A stretch of DNA of 64,000 bases from Neodontobutis hainanensis (taxonomy: Eukaryota > Chordata > Actinopteri > Gobiiformes > Odontobutidae): assembly GCA_024349245.1 (NCBI GenBank), contig JALDNG010000496.1, forward strand, positions 108,100 to 172,099, written 5' to 3'. The notes beneath the pieces were generated by a model that made no database searches, had not been told where the DNA came from, and was given only the letters and a program-made list of their open reading frames with translations. Within the stretch, counting starts at the first letter, position 1, and each line of letters begins with the position of its first letter. Below, piece by piece: positions 24,392-38,430 of this stretch. A program made the translations under genes and the position numbers.

Positions 24392-25368
24392 ATGAATTCA
24401 ATCATTTTATCATATATATGTTTCTTCAAATTTTTGGAAAGCATGAAAATAATCGATCAAAGCTTATCAAAACTGGCATCTCAAAATAAAGCAAATGTAA
24501 TTCACAGGTTCAAGGTTCAAAATAAAAAATTTATTATGTTGATGAAAAATGTTTCAAAAAATGTAAAATATATTCTAATTTTATGAATAATAAAACCCAA
24601 TTAGAGTTAATAAAATTTTATTATATTAATTCGACAAACCATGTAACAGACCCTCCAATTCCAGATCATAAAAACTGGGGAAAAAGTATGGTACACAAAG
24701 TTCGTGATAGAGGTACCTGTAACTCTGGTTATGCCATTGCAGCAGTATAAAAATTTATTATATGAAGGTTTCTGCAGTTGAATCTCACTATGCGATAATC
24801 ACAAGGCGACATTTATCTTTAAGTATTCAACAAGTTGTGGATTGCTCAATCTGAGGGAAATCGAAAGTGTCAAAACGGATAAAAGTAGAAATACGTTAAA
24901 ATATATTCAAAAAGGATGGTTTATTCGAGAAATATTACCCTTACACAGCCAAAGTTTGATATATTACTATGTTCTAGAAACAAAGATGTAAAGATTTAGT
25001 CAAACGCTATTCAAAATTTTTGATTGGGTTCTAATACACAAAAAAATGAAAACCTTTTTATTAAGACATTAGCATTTATAGGCCCTATTGCTGTGAGGAT
25101 GCGCCGGCCATACCAATTCAAAAAGTATAATGGTAGGGTTATAGATGACAAAACTTGTCACATTATTCCTCAATATATAAATGTACTCGTTGTTGGATAT
25201 TATAAAAACAAACCAAAACACTACTATCTGATACAAAACCAGTAAATTTGTATATTTTTCAGCATTGGAAAAGATTGGGGAAAAGGCGGATATTTCAAAG
25301 TGATTATGGACAAAAATATGTGCGGAATAGCTAATGAAGCAATGTATCCTTTTATTCTCCCTGAATAA
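24392..25368 (+). pseudogene. Papain-like pseudoprotease copy in unit 2, frame-disrupted
   Basis: Counterpart of the unit 1 gene with the same exon layout: 24392-24562, 24607-24744, 24768-24953, 24978-25241 and 25263-25368. Exons 1, 2 and 5 read cleanly. Exon 3 meets a TGA after VVDCSI through small indels, and exon 4 has further indels before NENLFIKTLAFIGP. The catalytic Cys position is Gly (24727-24729) and the His position is Ile (25177-25179), as in copy 1. Splice-site dinucleotides are intact for all four introns, including the 23-, 24- and 21-nt ones. Several breaks are short indels, so sequencing error is possible but unlikely to explain all of them. A decayed paralogue is the best reading. 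Confidence 0.8.
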
Positions 25369-28300
25369 TACAATAAACAATCAGTTAAATCTTAAAATAT
25401 AACGCTTATATAATTTTTATCTTCAATTGTCTTCAGTATTTTTATAACTGTAAAATTAAAACAATATTTCTTAAAGCATTTATTAAGAACAGAATAATAT
25501 AATCTATTAAAATATCAAATTTGATAAATTTATAATTAATTTGGCAAAGTCAACATTCATAAAATTGATTATGAAATTTGGTAAAATGATCACACGTTAT
25601 ATCAAATCTTTAAAAATCATATAATTTTATAAAATTCATTTAAATTATTAATATTTAGTTTTTTGAAACTTTTACATTTGTTTATGAAATACATTTAGAT
25701 AAAGTTAAAATTTTCACAAAACTCATTTATCGACTTATATGTTAAGATTAATTCAAAATATGTTTTGAAATAGGATGTTATCAATAAATTTTATGAACAT
25801 ACGACGAGATGAATATGAAATTGCCATGAACTCTTAATTAATACCTGATTCGAATTAAATTTTGTAAACTTTGAAAGATCATATTCGTTCTAATTGCATG
25901 ACTTTAAATTAAATGGAAATACTTTTATTGTTTAAGATGATTTTTGAGAAATTAATTTATAAAATGTAAAAATATTGTTCACAGAATCATTTATAAATCG
26001 TGTTTTTCAATTAAAAAATGACATAATGTAAAGCGCTTTTCTTCATCAGTACCAAATGTTATTTGGCAGTTTCACTCATTATTTACATGCCAGTTTAGTC
26101 AAATTAATAATTCATAAATGAGATAGTTTTTAATCGAAATACAAATTAAACAAAAAATCCATATTTGAAAGAAACAACATGAAAAGTTTTATTTCTTTTC
26201 TAAAGGTTGTCCAGGACGATCATTGATACCGTCTTTAAATGAACGTAGAGTTTTGATAATATTTTTTCACTTAAAGATATTTAAATTCTACAGTTATCCT
26301 TTATTTCCATGTCAATGGCCAAGTACATGCTTTAATCACTCATTATTGTTGATTGTATGTAATGTATTTGTGATACAAGCATGTATCTAACATAGTAATT
26401 ATATTTTGTATTGTAACATTTGTACAAGACACAATCAACAAAACTGAGGTAATGTCCAATTTGCAAATTATTATAATTTAGGGATGAAAATATTTTAAAC
26501 ATAGTATGAGCATAAATGTCAGTCATATTTTTGAACATTCAAATAATGAAACATGAATTATAAATATAATAATTTCTAACATTGATTACAAATCAAAATA
26601 TTTTGTAATTCATCTTAGGTAAACCATTTGTATTATATCCTCTTTTACACGCAAGTTTATTTAACTATCTCTATTTGAAAGATTGTAGATAATATTGAAG
26701 AACTCGTTTAAAATTTTAAATTAATAACAGAATCGATTGTTTTTGCTGTATATAACACGATTATAATATAAATTAACTCAATTTGTTTTTCCTAATCTCA
26801 GAAACCTAAAATCATAATATTTACTTCTATGGTTCTGTGTATTTTACTTTCTTATTTAAACAAAAACCTTCGCACCAATTTTGCACTGTACGAGTGACAT
26901 GGATTTATGATAACTATTCTTTTATCTGCTCATTTAAAGTTAAAAATTTTTCATAATTATATTTTAGAATTCATAAACAACGTAAAAGAAAAAACTATCT
27001 TCTCGCTTCACGAACTTTATTGAATGAGATAATACTTCAAATTATCGTGATGCGTATATATTCAATGTTATTTGAATTCTATTAACGTATTTATTTTAAC
27101 AATTTCTAATTTTAGATCTTTTTCAATGAAATTCGAATAAGTAGCAGAGTTAAAGGCCTTTAGGCATAGAATTTGCAATACTATTTTTCGAATCCATTTT
27201 GAAAATTACTATCACATACATGAGACAGTTGATGATGTTATAAAATCGAAACTTAAAATACTCGAAAGAGCCTAAATAATTGCGCAAAATTAATTTGAGT
27301 TATTTGATTATAGTATAATTAAAAATATGGTGTTCTGTTTCAAATTTCAAAACCTTAATCAAGTTTAATTAATATTTTAACATTGGATAATATTATCAAA
27401 TGATTGAATTTCCTTTTATATTTATCTTTTTTTATTTATTCAAACGTAAATATATGATAATTGAAAAAATTTCCCCTCGAAACTATCTTGAAAAGATCAT
27501 ATTTAATATATTAATCTTTCGAATTTCAAATACATATATCGATTGATTGCAATTTATTAAATAAAGAAGCTCAATAAAGCGTTCATATTTTTAAACAAAT
27601 TATTTGATACTAAGAATAAAATTTTGATTCTATAACACCTAATGCGTGTCACTCGCTTAAAATACCATTGATATTCAATATTTTCAATTAAAATATTCGT
27701 TAAATATCGAGTTTCATAATTCAAATGAGATTTTGAATATTTTAGTTGATAATTCATCGAAAGATGATTATTTAAGAGTGTATTTGTGAGGAACACTTTT
27801 CTCTGTCAGATGTAATTACATTCTTAATGCGAAATTTATAAAAAGAAATTATATAGAGACAATTTATTGAGGTTTGATAAAATGATTGACCATTAATACA
27901 TTTATGAATTTGCATGTATTAGATAGTTTTTAAATCAACACGAGTATTTAAACAAATATGTTTTGATAACATGTCAAAACTTTTGGTTTTTAGATCATTT
28001 GAAATCTCATCGAACAATATATAAAATAATAAATAATTTATTCTGTTTTGTTTAGATTTGAAATTTAATTTCTTTCACAACATCTAAAAACAACAGCATT
28101 GATAATTTACAAATTTCATTTTCTATAAATATTGAAAAAGCTCTTTGGGTCTGCTCAATCGATTAGTTAAAATAAAGATTTTAATCAGTCGATTTTTGCA
28201 TGACTGTAACAGCGAAATATTAAACATTCCTCAATTACTAGTTTTGATTTTATGTAGACAACGGAAAATTAATCATTTTGTAATAAGTCAAACATTACTG

Positions 28301-29229
28301 CCATAAATAACTGATCAAGTGTTGTTGAATTCGTAATGTTAAATATGACCTTATTCGACTGAATTTCAAAATATTATGATTTAATTAAAAGAAATGTAGT
28401 AACAGAAGACTTTCAGAAAGGAAGATTAATTCTATGCTAAGAAAAGTTAAAAGTTAGAATAGTTAACAGTACGTAAAATTTCATAGGACGAAGCAAATAA
28501 AATTGTAATTAAAAATTATATTCATCTGATCATAAAACAGAATGTGATGTATTTTTATTCTTAGCCAATCACGTCATCCATTATATTTTATTTAAGTTAT
28601 TTTCGTCAATGATTTTTGAAGAGGATTTTCCGAACTCTGATTTTAATTTTAATGAAGTAAATTAAAAAGTAATTTTTCCATTCAAAACAATATTTCAGCA
28701 TTTCTGAATGATAAAATGTTAACAGCATCTCTTCAGTTATTAAGATTATTTTGGAGGAAATAAATATTACATATCCTTATCTTTAAGAGTATGAATGATG
28801 TCTTTTTCATGTTATTGACATTCAATATGGACACAAAGCAATCGTATAAAACTCAACCTGGTTTAAATGTTTCTAAATGTTTTTTAACTTTGAATTATAT
28901 TCATATAATAATTTTATTTGACGAAATTTTAAGATGAACTGCTAAAATTATATAAGCTAAAATACTATGATATAAACAGCATTTGAAATGATTTAAACAT
29001 TTTTAAAAATACATCTCACAAATTTAAACTATAAATATAATATCATTCATTTAATCTCTTCAATACTTTAAAAAGATTGCATGTGAATATTAATTTTATT
29101 TGTAGATCAAAGAGGACTCAAACCTCTCTTAGCTTTTAATTTATCAAAACATATTTCTTAACTTCACCTTTAGTAAAGTCAACATTCTTGGTTCCATATA
29201 TCAGAGCTTTACCACGTTTCAGGCCTTTT
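25369..29229. other. Unit 2 intergenic DNA, no gene seen
   Basis: Counterpart of 1,030-4,913. The minus-strand frame at 27,557-27,796 is the near-identical copy of 3,235-3,474 and is not supported as a gene. Confidence 0.6.
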
Positions 29230-29418
29230 TCAAATTGTAAACAAAAGTAAATTAGCAGTTTTTGACACTTGCCATCTCCTCGGTCTATTTAACAACCGTA
29301 CATCTGCGGCATTATTTCGATTGGAATGAACGATATTATCTGCCTCATTACTTCCGCAGATACGCACTCTACACTTCCTAAAAATAACTTCGAAACGTTC
29401 AAATCTGTTATTTACCCT
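29230..29418 (-). pseudogene. FLYWCH-type zinc-finger remnant, unit 2
   Basis: Same 189-nt open stretch as 4914-5102, almost without change, including the KCRVRICGSNEAD core. Identity here is no evidence of selection because the whole surrounding tract is nearly identical between the units. Confidence 0.45.
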
Positions 29419-32400
29419 TCAAACGCTCGCTGGTCCCCATCAGTGATTATTGATATCAATAAGAGTTATAAATCTATGAATAACCAAGAAGAAATGTCCT
29501 CTTAATATTTAATATCTTTTATAGATTGAAAAAAATTCGGGCTCGACAAAAATCGATGTGATATAAAATAGATCACGAAAAATTTTAATTTTAATCTGAG
29601 TTATTTATGTTAAAAATCGAAAATTTTTTAACTATAACAAAAATTCATAGTTTTTTTGAAAATAGAAGAACGTTTCAAAATTAAAGTCAAGTATAACATG
29701 ACACGTTTAAATCATGCTGAAAATATACACTTAATACATACTAACATTACGAGGCCTGTTAAATGCACATACATATTGTTTAAATTTTATTTTCTAAGGT
29801 AGATTCCATCTGAAATATTCAAACATATGACTTTAAATTATATGATTCACTGAGATTTTTGACGTCAAGCGTTTTATTTCATAGTACAGAAGGCTTTTAA
29901 AGTTGAAAATGTAAAAGACTTGTAAATAGAGTTAACATTCTCAAAGTTTTATGAATTAATCTGAAAACAATTGAAATAAATACTTTTCCAAAAATTAAAT
30001 TTTAATCGTCAATTTAACAACAAAAATAAAATAAGAAGATAGCTTTGAGTGAGGTATCATATAATTTATATTAGGAAGCATTTTATTATTTAGATGAAGG
30101 ATAGATACGATTTAAATTGAAATTTAGAGGAATACCATAATCGCTAGTGTAAATAAATATGTAAATGGTAACGTATCAACAAAACAATTGAAAAATTTCA
30201 TGTTAAAATTATATAAACTTTAAATTTTATTTTAAAAACAGTTGACATTTTTGGTTCTCGTGTAATTAAAATTTATATAAAAATTTTGAGATAAATTTAA
30301 CTAAATACACAATCGAAAAAAACTCAATATTAATTTAAACCTTTCATAACTATAGCGTCTTACGATGTTCAAAGGAAACTAAAAATGATCTTCACTTTTA
30401 AAGTATGAACATATTTATTAAAGTCTGAAATGAAGGTAAATTTGAAAAATAAAGTCGTATACTGTTTAAATATTTTCCTTGGTGGAGAAGAAAGAATCAA
30501 CCGTGTCATGACAAAAATATATAAATTGAAATTGAGTATAAGAGGATAAATTCATCAAATGAATAAAAGTATGATAAATATAAACAAAAGAGGGTCTCAT
30601 GTGTCACTTTTATTAATGCAAAGATCAAAATTATTAAAACGCATAATTTCTATCAAATAATATTCTATCTCATCAACGAAAAATGATATGCAGCCTATAT
30701 TTAATGTATATAAAATTTCGAGTTATAAATTTAAAAATTCGTCATTATATTCATATCAACAAAAGATTAAATAATACAGTGTATCAAATCGTTTTAATTT
30801 TTGAAATTCTGTCGAACAGAAGATAAGTGATTGTAATTTTGTTGAAAGTTTTTCAAATCTGATATTACCCATTGTTTGGTGAAGAAATAGAAAAAGTGTT
30901 GGCAATACTGCCATTATGCGTTATATTAGTAAGATTAGGAATTCGATTCATGTCAATTAGAAATTTTACGGAACAAACAAATTTAAAAAAAAATACATGA
31001 TATGAAAAATATACAAAATTAAAAACACTTAAAATGATATTTTAGAGTCTGACAGTGAGTTTTCACATGATTTTTTAAATCAAAGTATCATTAGATACGT
31101 TAACTACTAAATAAAGAGACATTTAATTATGGATGTTTAATCAAACATCAAAAATGACAAACTTTTAATGAATACAACTGAGAATATGCACCAATTATTT
31201 TAAAAGAGATTTTGTAATGTTTATATTACTTCATACAATTTTGACATTTTTAATGATATAATCCATTTTTCGTTGATATTTCTCCATTTCGATTTTTTTA
31301 TTCGGAGAATAAAAAAATTTATGAGCTCATTTTTAAAAATTTTCAACAGAAAAATCAGTTTAATAATTATTTTTGTAAGGATTATCAATGAAACTTTTGT
31401 TATTTGTATTATAAGTAGTTTAAAATTTTGAAAAATCTCCAAAAATTTTATCAGGTTATATCAGAACAAAAACATACGTTCAGAGAAATCATTATGTATT
31501 TCAATGTTAAACATGTCATAGCAATTATTCATGAGTTAAAGTTTTCAGTGAATGTTTAGGAATTAAAAAAATTCAACTATCGTTATCATATACATAAAAA
31601 AATATTTTTAACAATATTTTAGTTCATAAAAAATAAAAAATTTCTTCTGATGTGTTCAAAAAATCTTTTATAAAATTATTATTTTCAAATATATATCCTT
31701 AATTTTATCTGAACAAATTTAACGAAAGATTATAAAATATGATTTCAAGTAAAAGGATTGTCTCTTGTTTTGATCTTGGATTGGTTTCGATAATATTCAA
31801 CGAAATAGTTTCCGATATCTCACCGATTAATTAAAATAAAAATTATTATCTTAAGATAAATCAATAAAAACAACAATAATTTCATTCAGCCTTAATAGAT
31901 TGAAAAAAATAAAAAAATATTTACACGGTGATAAATAACATTGATTTACCACAATACTCATCAATTTAACTGGTATTTAATAATTGACATTTGCATAAAG
32001 AGTGGAATATGTATTCATATCTTTTTATTTTTTTACATTTTGTCTTTGCGGTTTTAACATAATTTTTAAAGTCATACCCTTTACATTCTATGATATATTA
32101 ATTTTTAACCTGCTTAAATTATAATATAATAATTTACTGTCAAACATGGAAAATAATTTGTGAAAATTACAATCATTAAACACGTTTTGAACGTATAACT
32201 ATGAATTTAGAAAAATAAAGAGTATATCACATTAAATTTAAATACATTATGTGTTTAACTTGGCATCTACATGAGAGAAAATCTTTGAATCGCAGTTGTC
32301 AAAAAGGATGAATTTAAACCGTTTTATTTGTTAAATGATAATTTCCAAAATCAAAATATTTGTTGTTGGGAATATCAAAAATTTAACTAACAAATGAAAA

Positions 32401-33240
32401 AAGGTAAAATATTTAGTTGAGAGACAATTGCTATCTTCAAAAAAAACAAACATTTTATTTATAATATATTGATAGAAAATATATTTTTCAATTTTTTGAA
32501 ACAATTAAAGATACATATACAATTTTCTACTAAGTGATGAAACAGGAGATTTGATCACTATCTGTCAAGGCCTCACAAATGTCCATAGAATATCGGTCAA
32601 AATATGAACACAAGAAGTTTGTTTTTAAACACTTAAAAATAGCAGAATAACCTTCATGAATTGTTTGAAGCGACAATTTGCTATGAAACGAGTTTATAAA
32701 ACGAATATAAAGTTGGTCTATTAACATATGAAATTCGCTTATTTAAATAATAAATTAACATACTTTTTTCATTGTAATTAATTTACGTTATCTAGATTTA
32801 ATTTGTCTATATTTTATTTTTAACGTAATCATTGCAATTTTCACAAAAACATATTTTCAAAATTATCATAAATTGTCAAATAAAAAAATCTCGCGAACTT
32901 CAATTTATTTCTTTTTGATGTTTTCTTAATTTCCTCTATGATCCAAATTTAAATGAGAAACTGTACTGTTTTAGATAAATTGTGCAATTCTCGGAATAAA
33001 TTTATTAAATCTATAAATAAAAGCAATAACTGTCAAATAAACATTATTTTACGATCTTTTATGAATCACATGCAATTAATTGATGACATTAAAAGTTATT
33101 TGTGATGGCAGACAGGAATAAAATATTAGAAATTTAGGAATATATAAAATATTAAGCAGATAGATTTGGAGAAGACTTCAACATACAAAAGATATAAACT
33201 CTGATGGAAACCTAGACAATATAAAGTTGAACCAAAAATG
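29419..33240. other. Unit 2 intergenic DNA, no gene seen
   Basis: Counterpart of 5,103-8,920. Scattered small indels break every long open frame seen in unit 1. Confidence 0.6.
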
Positions 33241-34320
33241 ATAAACTCAGACGAAAAAGACTACGAGTCTGAGGATGATGGACAGCAAATCTTGTTGAAC
33301 ATTTTAGATATGTATACTTTTCAAAGAAAGCTTGCATATTTAATCATATATATATTCAAATGAACACACCTCCCTACATAATTATCTGAAAACTGAGTAT
33401 ATCGTGATTCGTGTTGAAGTGAAAGGTGTAATTTTTATGGTTGGAAGAAAAGCAACTTATTTTTGCTTACCTAGATGAATATTGAGTTATAACATTAAAA
33501 TATCTCCCTTTTTGTGTATTAAGAACCATCAGCATTAAGATTAAATGAGTACATTTGATAGATCTCGTCGGATTTTTCTGTAAACTTTATAAAGTGTAAA
33601 GATGGTTCTGGCTAGGACAAATTGTGATAGAGTTCTTGACAAAAACGTAATATGCTAGGATGTCAAAATTTATGAAAAAATAACATGACAGAAACTTTAT
33701 TTTTATCGATGAAGTCGGATTCTATGTAGTTACAAAAACATCTCGAGGATGAATAGAATCATGTCATAAATTCACATTTCTGTCCTAGTTACAAGAAAAA
33801 TAGAAATATTTATGTGATGTATGCAATGAAAAAGACATTGAAGACTATAGTATATGATTCACAAACCTACAGTAACTGAAGATTTTAAGATATCTGTCAC
33901 TGTTTTATTCATTCTTGAATTAGCAAGCGAAATACATATCCTATTTTTATCTGATAACTGCTAAAATTCAAAAAATAATGGATTTTCTTGAGGTGAATAA
34001 ATCATAAGATATGGATATGAATACTTACCTGCATACTATCCATTTTATATCTTATTCAAAATTTCTTTTCACCTTGGATGAAAAAGAGTAATTTGTGGAG
34101 ATGCTTTGAATAAAATCAAATTATGGTCTTTAATTTCAGGAATATTTAGAAATATCAGCCAAAATCGATTTATTTTTTTGAAAAATGAAAGTGAATCCGA
34201 ATTGATCTTATGCAGGAGAAATACTTTTGGAATAAAATTTATGGCATATTATCATCACATTTTTGTTTTTAAATTAAATTAATTTGTTGGAAAGATTACA
34301 TAATTGTCTAATAAGCAAAA
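33240..34320 (+). mobile_element. Decayed IS630/Tc1-mariner transposase, remnant 1, unit 2
   Basis: Duplicate of the unit 1 relic. FIDEVGFYVVTKTSRG has D1 at 33708-33710 and LPAYYPF lies at ~34,024. Frame breaks are mostly shared with unit 1, so decay preceded the segmental duplication. Confidence 0.75.
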
Positions 34321-34889
34321 ATTAAAACATTCTCGTCGTTATATTGTTCCAAAATAGAAACGATATTCTTAGTTTCAATAATTTATTGTAAAATCTAAAT
34401 ACATAATTTAAGGAAACATCTATGTTAATCATAATATTATGATGGCTAAAATTAAGAATGCTTTTAAATTAGTGAATAATGGATTAATTTACAATTAATG
34501 TATGATAAAATTTTGTATAAGTGAATAATTTTCAACAATGGGAATTAAAATATGTTTCGCATCAACTTTTTAGGTTAAAGAAGATTACATAGTGATAGTG
34601 AATAGAATTTTAGAATAATAATCACAAGAAACATTCAGTTGATAAATTTTATGTAAATCAGAAATAATATATCTCTGATTAAATTGAAATCCTACAAAAG
34701 AAGTATTTATAAAAAATGAGATCGCTAACACCGTCAAAGTATCACAGTACCTAAAATTTGCAAAAAATTAACTTATGCAAACAATTTTTCACTTTAAATC
34801 ACAGTTGAATATTCCTTTTAAAAAAGTTCCTCGGTATCTTAAAAATAAAAATCGATGAGAAAACCTTAAATTATACATGGAAACGTTTT

Positions 34890-36345
34890 AGATGTATACA
34901 ATTTGTGATTTCTGCTTTTAAAAAGACTTCAAAAAAGTTTTCAAATGTGATTTTCAAACGAATAAATCCGACATCGTTGATTTTGAAGTTCATACGTATG
35001 ATTACAAGAAGTGTAAAAGTATCGTGTTTACTATTAATTTTCTCTCCATTTTCATGAGGAAGTCTCTGAATGTGATATTCAGTTACCTATAGCAGATTCA
35101 ATAGTGGAATCGAAACTTAAAAACGAAAAGAGAAGCTTATTCTGTTATAAGTGATCTGGTGAATAGACTTAGATATTTCATGAATAAATTCGATTAATAA
35201 AGTCATATATCACGACATCTTTAAATGGTGAAGTTCATTGTGATCGCATCGATTGCGACTCAAACAAAGCCTAAATGTAATCCCAATAATTATGGCTTTT
35301 AGAGCCTCCCGTATCTTTAAGTACGAGGGCAGTCAGTCTGTCAATAATATCATGCCATAGATTATATCATTTTATTATTCCTCAAGCAATGTTTCTAATG
35401 TTGATAATGCCTTTGAGATGCTGAACGCCATCGAAAATAAGTAGATAGCTCTCATTTGAGTTGACAGTTCATTATCTTAGCTCGGTTTCAATATTTACGT
35501 GGCCAGATATGTAATTATCAGAGAGTTGTAAGTTTCATATCATTCGGAGATCACACAGCCTGATTCCTTCAATGTTTTAAAGATTCATGCATATAATAAT
35601 TCACTGGGCTCGGTCGACGATGAAAGAAAAGTATTCATAAAGTTGTATTTTGCTCTGAACTAAAACCCCAGATAATTATTTTAATACCGCTAATCTAATT
35701 TTCCACATCAACGTATAACAATAAATAGTTCAAACGTAAAACAAATATGAAGATCTAGTTACATGCTCAGGAGAGTTTTTGTGGTTTTCTCGCTCAAATT
35801 ATCTTAACGTCCAGGATTCATTATGAATACTCAGAATGAATTAAATGGATATGTGATTCACGAATATTATTCTTTGAATTATTTCCTATCTGTTGTGTAT
35901 TTCAATTGCTAGAACCACACATATTATCATATGAAAATATACTAATTCACTCAAGAGTCACTCCGCGCTTTGTTCATCCGAATGCTTGGATGGTAGAATT
36001 CCAACACATTTTATGAAAGAACCAATTCCAGTAGAATGAGATTATATAAAGATTTAGATTATTGTTGCTGACAACTTTGGTGAAAAATTTAAGAGATACA
36101 AGTCTGGTATCGTATTATTATATATGTAATTGTCCGAATAATCCAAAGCTATGATGCTGGTACTGTACCATTTTTGAGATTACGTAAAAGCGAATCAGTA
36201 TGATGTTTTAGTAGCTACTTTTGATAATTCAAGGAATGATGTGGCGGATTTTGTTGAGAGAATTTTGGTGGTTTTCATGGAAAAATCTTCTGAAACCATT
36301 GGTGAAGTAATGAGGAAACTTACACATATAGAACTTGAACTTTAA
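34890..36345 (+). pseudogene. Unrecognised decayed coding block, unit 2
   Basis: Counterpart of 10,560-12,017. The terminal open stretch 36,199-36,345 is preserved with a few amino-acid replacements, ending at the same stop. Other segments carry extra 1-nt indels relative to unit 1. Confidence 0.4.
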
Positions 36346-37819
36346 AACATAATAATTTTCTTATTAGCTAATTCTGAAATTTTATCGATGATTCGTAGGA
36401 GATATTTATTCTTTCATGCAATAAACTTTATTCATATTTTGAGGTTGTATATATTCACATGTATAGCCTCGGTATTTATTCACTCATATCATCGTATTTT
36501 TTTCTTAAAATATCTAAATTATCAGTGTTTTTAGGTTTCTAATGATCATCAAAAACTATTTCATTTTTATGAGTTACCTAATAAATGTGGTTTGATTATG
36601 GGAATATTCCAGTTTAAATTTTTTCGTTTAACATTTGAAAACATGAGTCGTTGAGAAATATATATGATTAAGATTTATTCAATTTGTTTAAATATGGCTT
36701 TGAGTTCACGTTTTAGCTATAGATCAGATGCTCGATGTGAATAATTAGAAAATAAATTTAACATGATTTTGGAACTGAGAATATCAACGTTTATATTCAC
36801 TGCTTATATGAGTGATCAAACTGAGGGATCAAGATTCAAAATCCCACTCAATAAATTTTTTTCATACCATTTTTTAAAACATGATAGTATTTTAATCATA
36901 AAAACAACACTTAACTTTTCCATATCCACTAATTTGCAAAATTTAATATTATCAATTACTTTAAAAAACGTTCTACTAAATTTATATTTTTCTTACTTTT
37001 GGTTTTTTTTAATTTTCCAGCTGTATAAATGTTCTAGAACATTCACGATATTCTGTAATTTCATTTAATATTTAACCTAAACATTAATTTTTAGAAAACA
37101 TCGGGGTTTTTTGTCAAAAAAAATTTGTTGAAATGATTTATTTTTGAATAATATATAAAGAAACAATCAAAAAATTAAAAAAATATATTTACGAACCCAG
37201 TGAAAAAATTAAATAAAATTTTAAATAATTTTAAATTCCAAACATTTATAAAGATACTAAAACGAGGAAAACGTCAATGAAAGTACTAATTTTCAAATAG
37301 TTTAAAGTTTTAAAAACTCAAACAGACAAGATCTATCAACGGTATGGAACAAAAGTACTTTTAACATTGAAGAAAAAATTAAGATAAAAACAAACATCCA
37401 CAGTCTCTGATGATGTTTGAAAACAAATCTTTTTTAAAAATACATAGAGATATTCGTTTTCAAAGATAAAAAAAATATTGCATAAATGAACAAAATTTAA
37501 CAGGTATATCTAAAAATAGCATATATATTTCAAAATAAGCGTTTAGATGATTGGCTTTCAAATTATATTAAGAGAAAAATCAATTTCGATTGCCTATGTT
37601 AAAAATAACGTACATGACATAAATTGAAGAATTTATTTTGAATTGTTTTGTTCTTTCGAATATAAGGAAGCAAAAAGTGAAGTTTATCGAATTTTTCAGC
37701 GTTTAAACCTCTTTAAAAAATGTCACATTAATTCCGTCTCTGATATATTGCGAAAGAAATAAAAATGCTGTTGTGAAAAATAAGAATTTCTAACAGAATT
37801 TTATAAATAGAGAACGGAG

Positions 37820-38430
37820 AAAGAAGTTTTGTTTAATCTATGTCGTCAGATTCTTGTGGTTACAAGAACAAGTTTAGGAAGAAGCGAATCTTGATCACAT
37901 GCCTATATTTCTGTCACAGCGTCAATCAGTCAAAATATTTATGTGATTTCTGCAATGGATAAACGCGAAATTTTTTCACAAAAATTTATCAAAGTTCAGT
38001 AACTGGTGAAGATTTCAAGATATCTTTCATGGAAATATTGCGCCCGTAGTTAACAAAAAAAAATCTCTGATTTTGATTTGGATCATGTATGAATTTACCA
38101 TTTTCGTTGTCTGTTTAAAGATGGAGAAATTGCGATATATTGAATTGTTGATAAGAAAATTCATTGTTTTTAATTTCCGTTTGAAATATATTTTGGTCTT
38201 AAACTTACATTTCAAAACGGGAAGAGGCTGAATTATATGGAATTAACGTGGTTACTTACTGGAAATTTTCAAAAAATCGTACAAGATCTCAGTGGGGGTG
38301 ATAAAAAATAATCTTAGTCAATTGGTACCATTCATTAAGCAAGAAAAATAATGTTGGAATAAACTTCGGAACATTTGAAATTCGAGTAAAATTAATTTGT
38401 TGCATGAATTACGCAATTATTGCAACGATA
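37820..38430 (+). mobile_element. Decayed IS630/Tc1-mariner transposase, remnant 2, unit 2
   Basis: Duplicate of 13,480-14,090 with the same Asp-to-Tyr change and the same NIYVISAMDK strand. It has additional indels. Confidence 0.65.
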
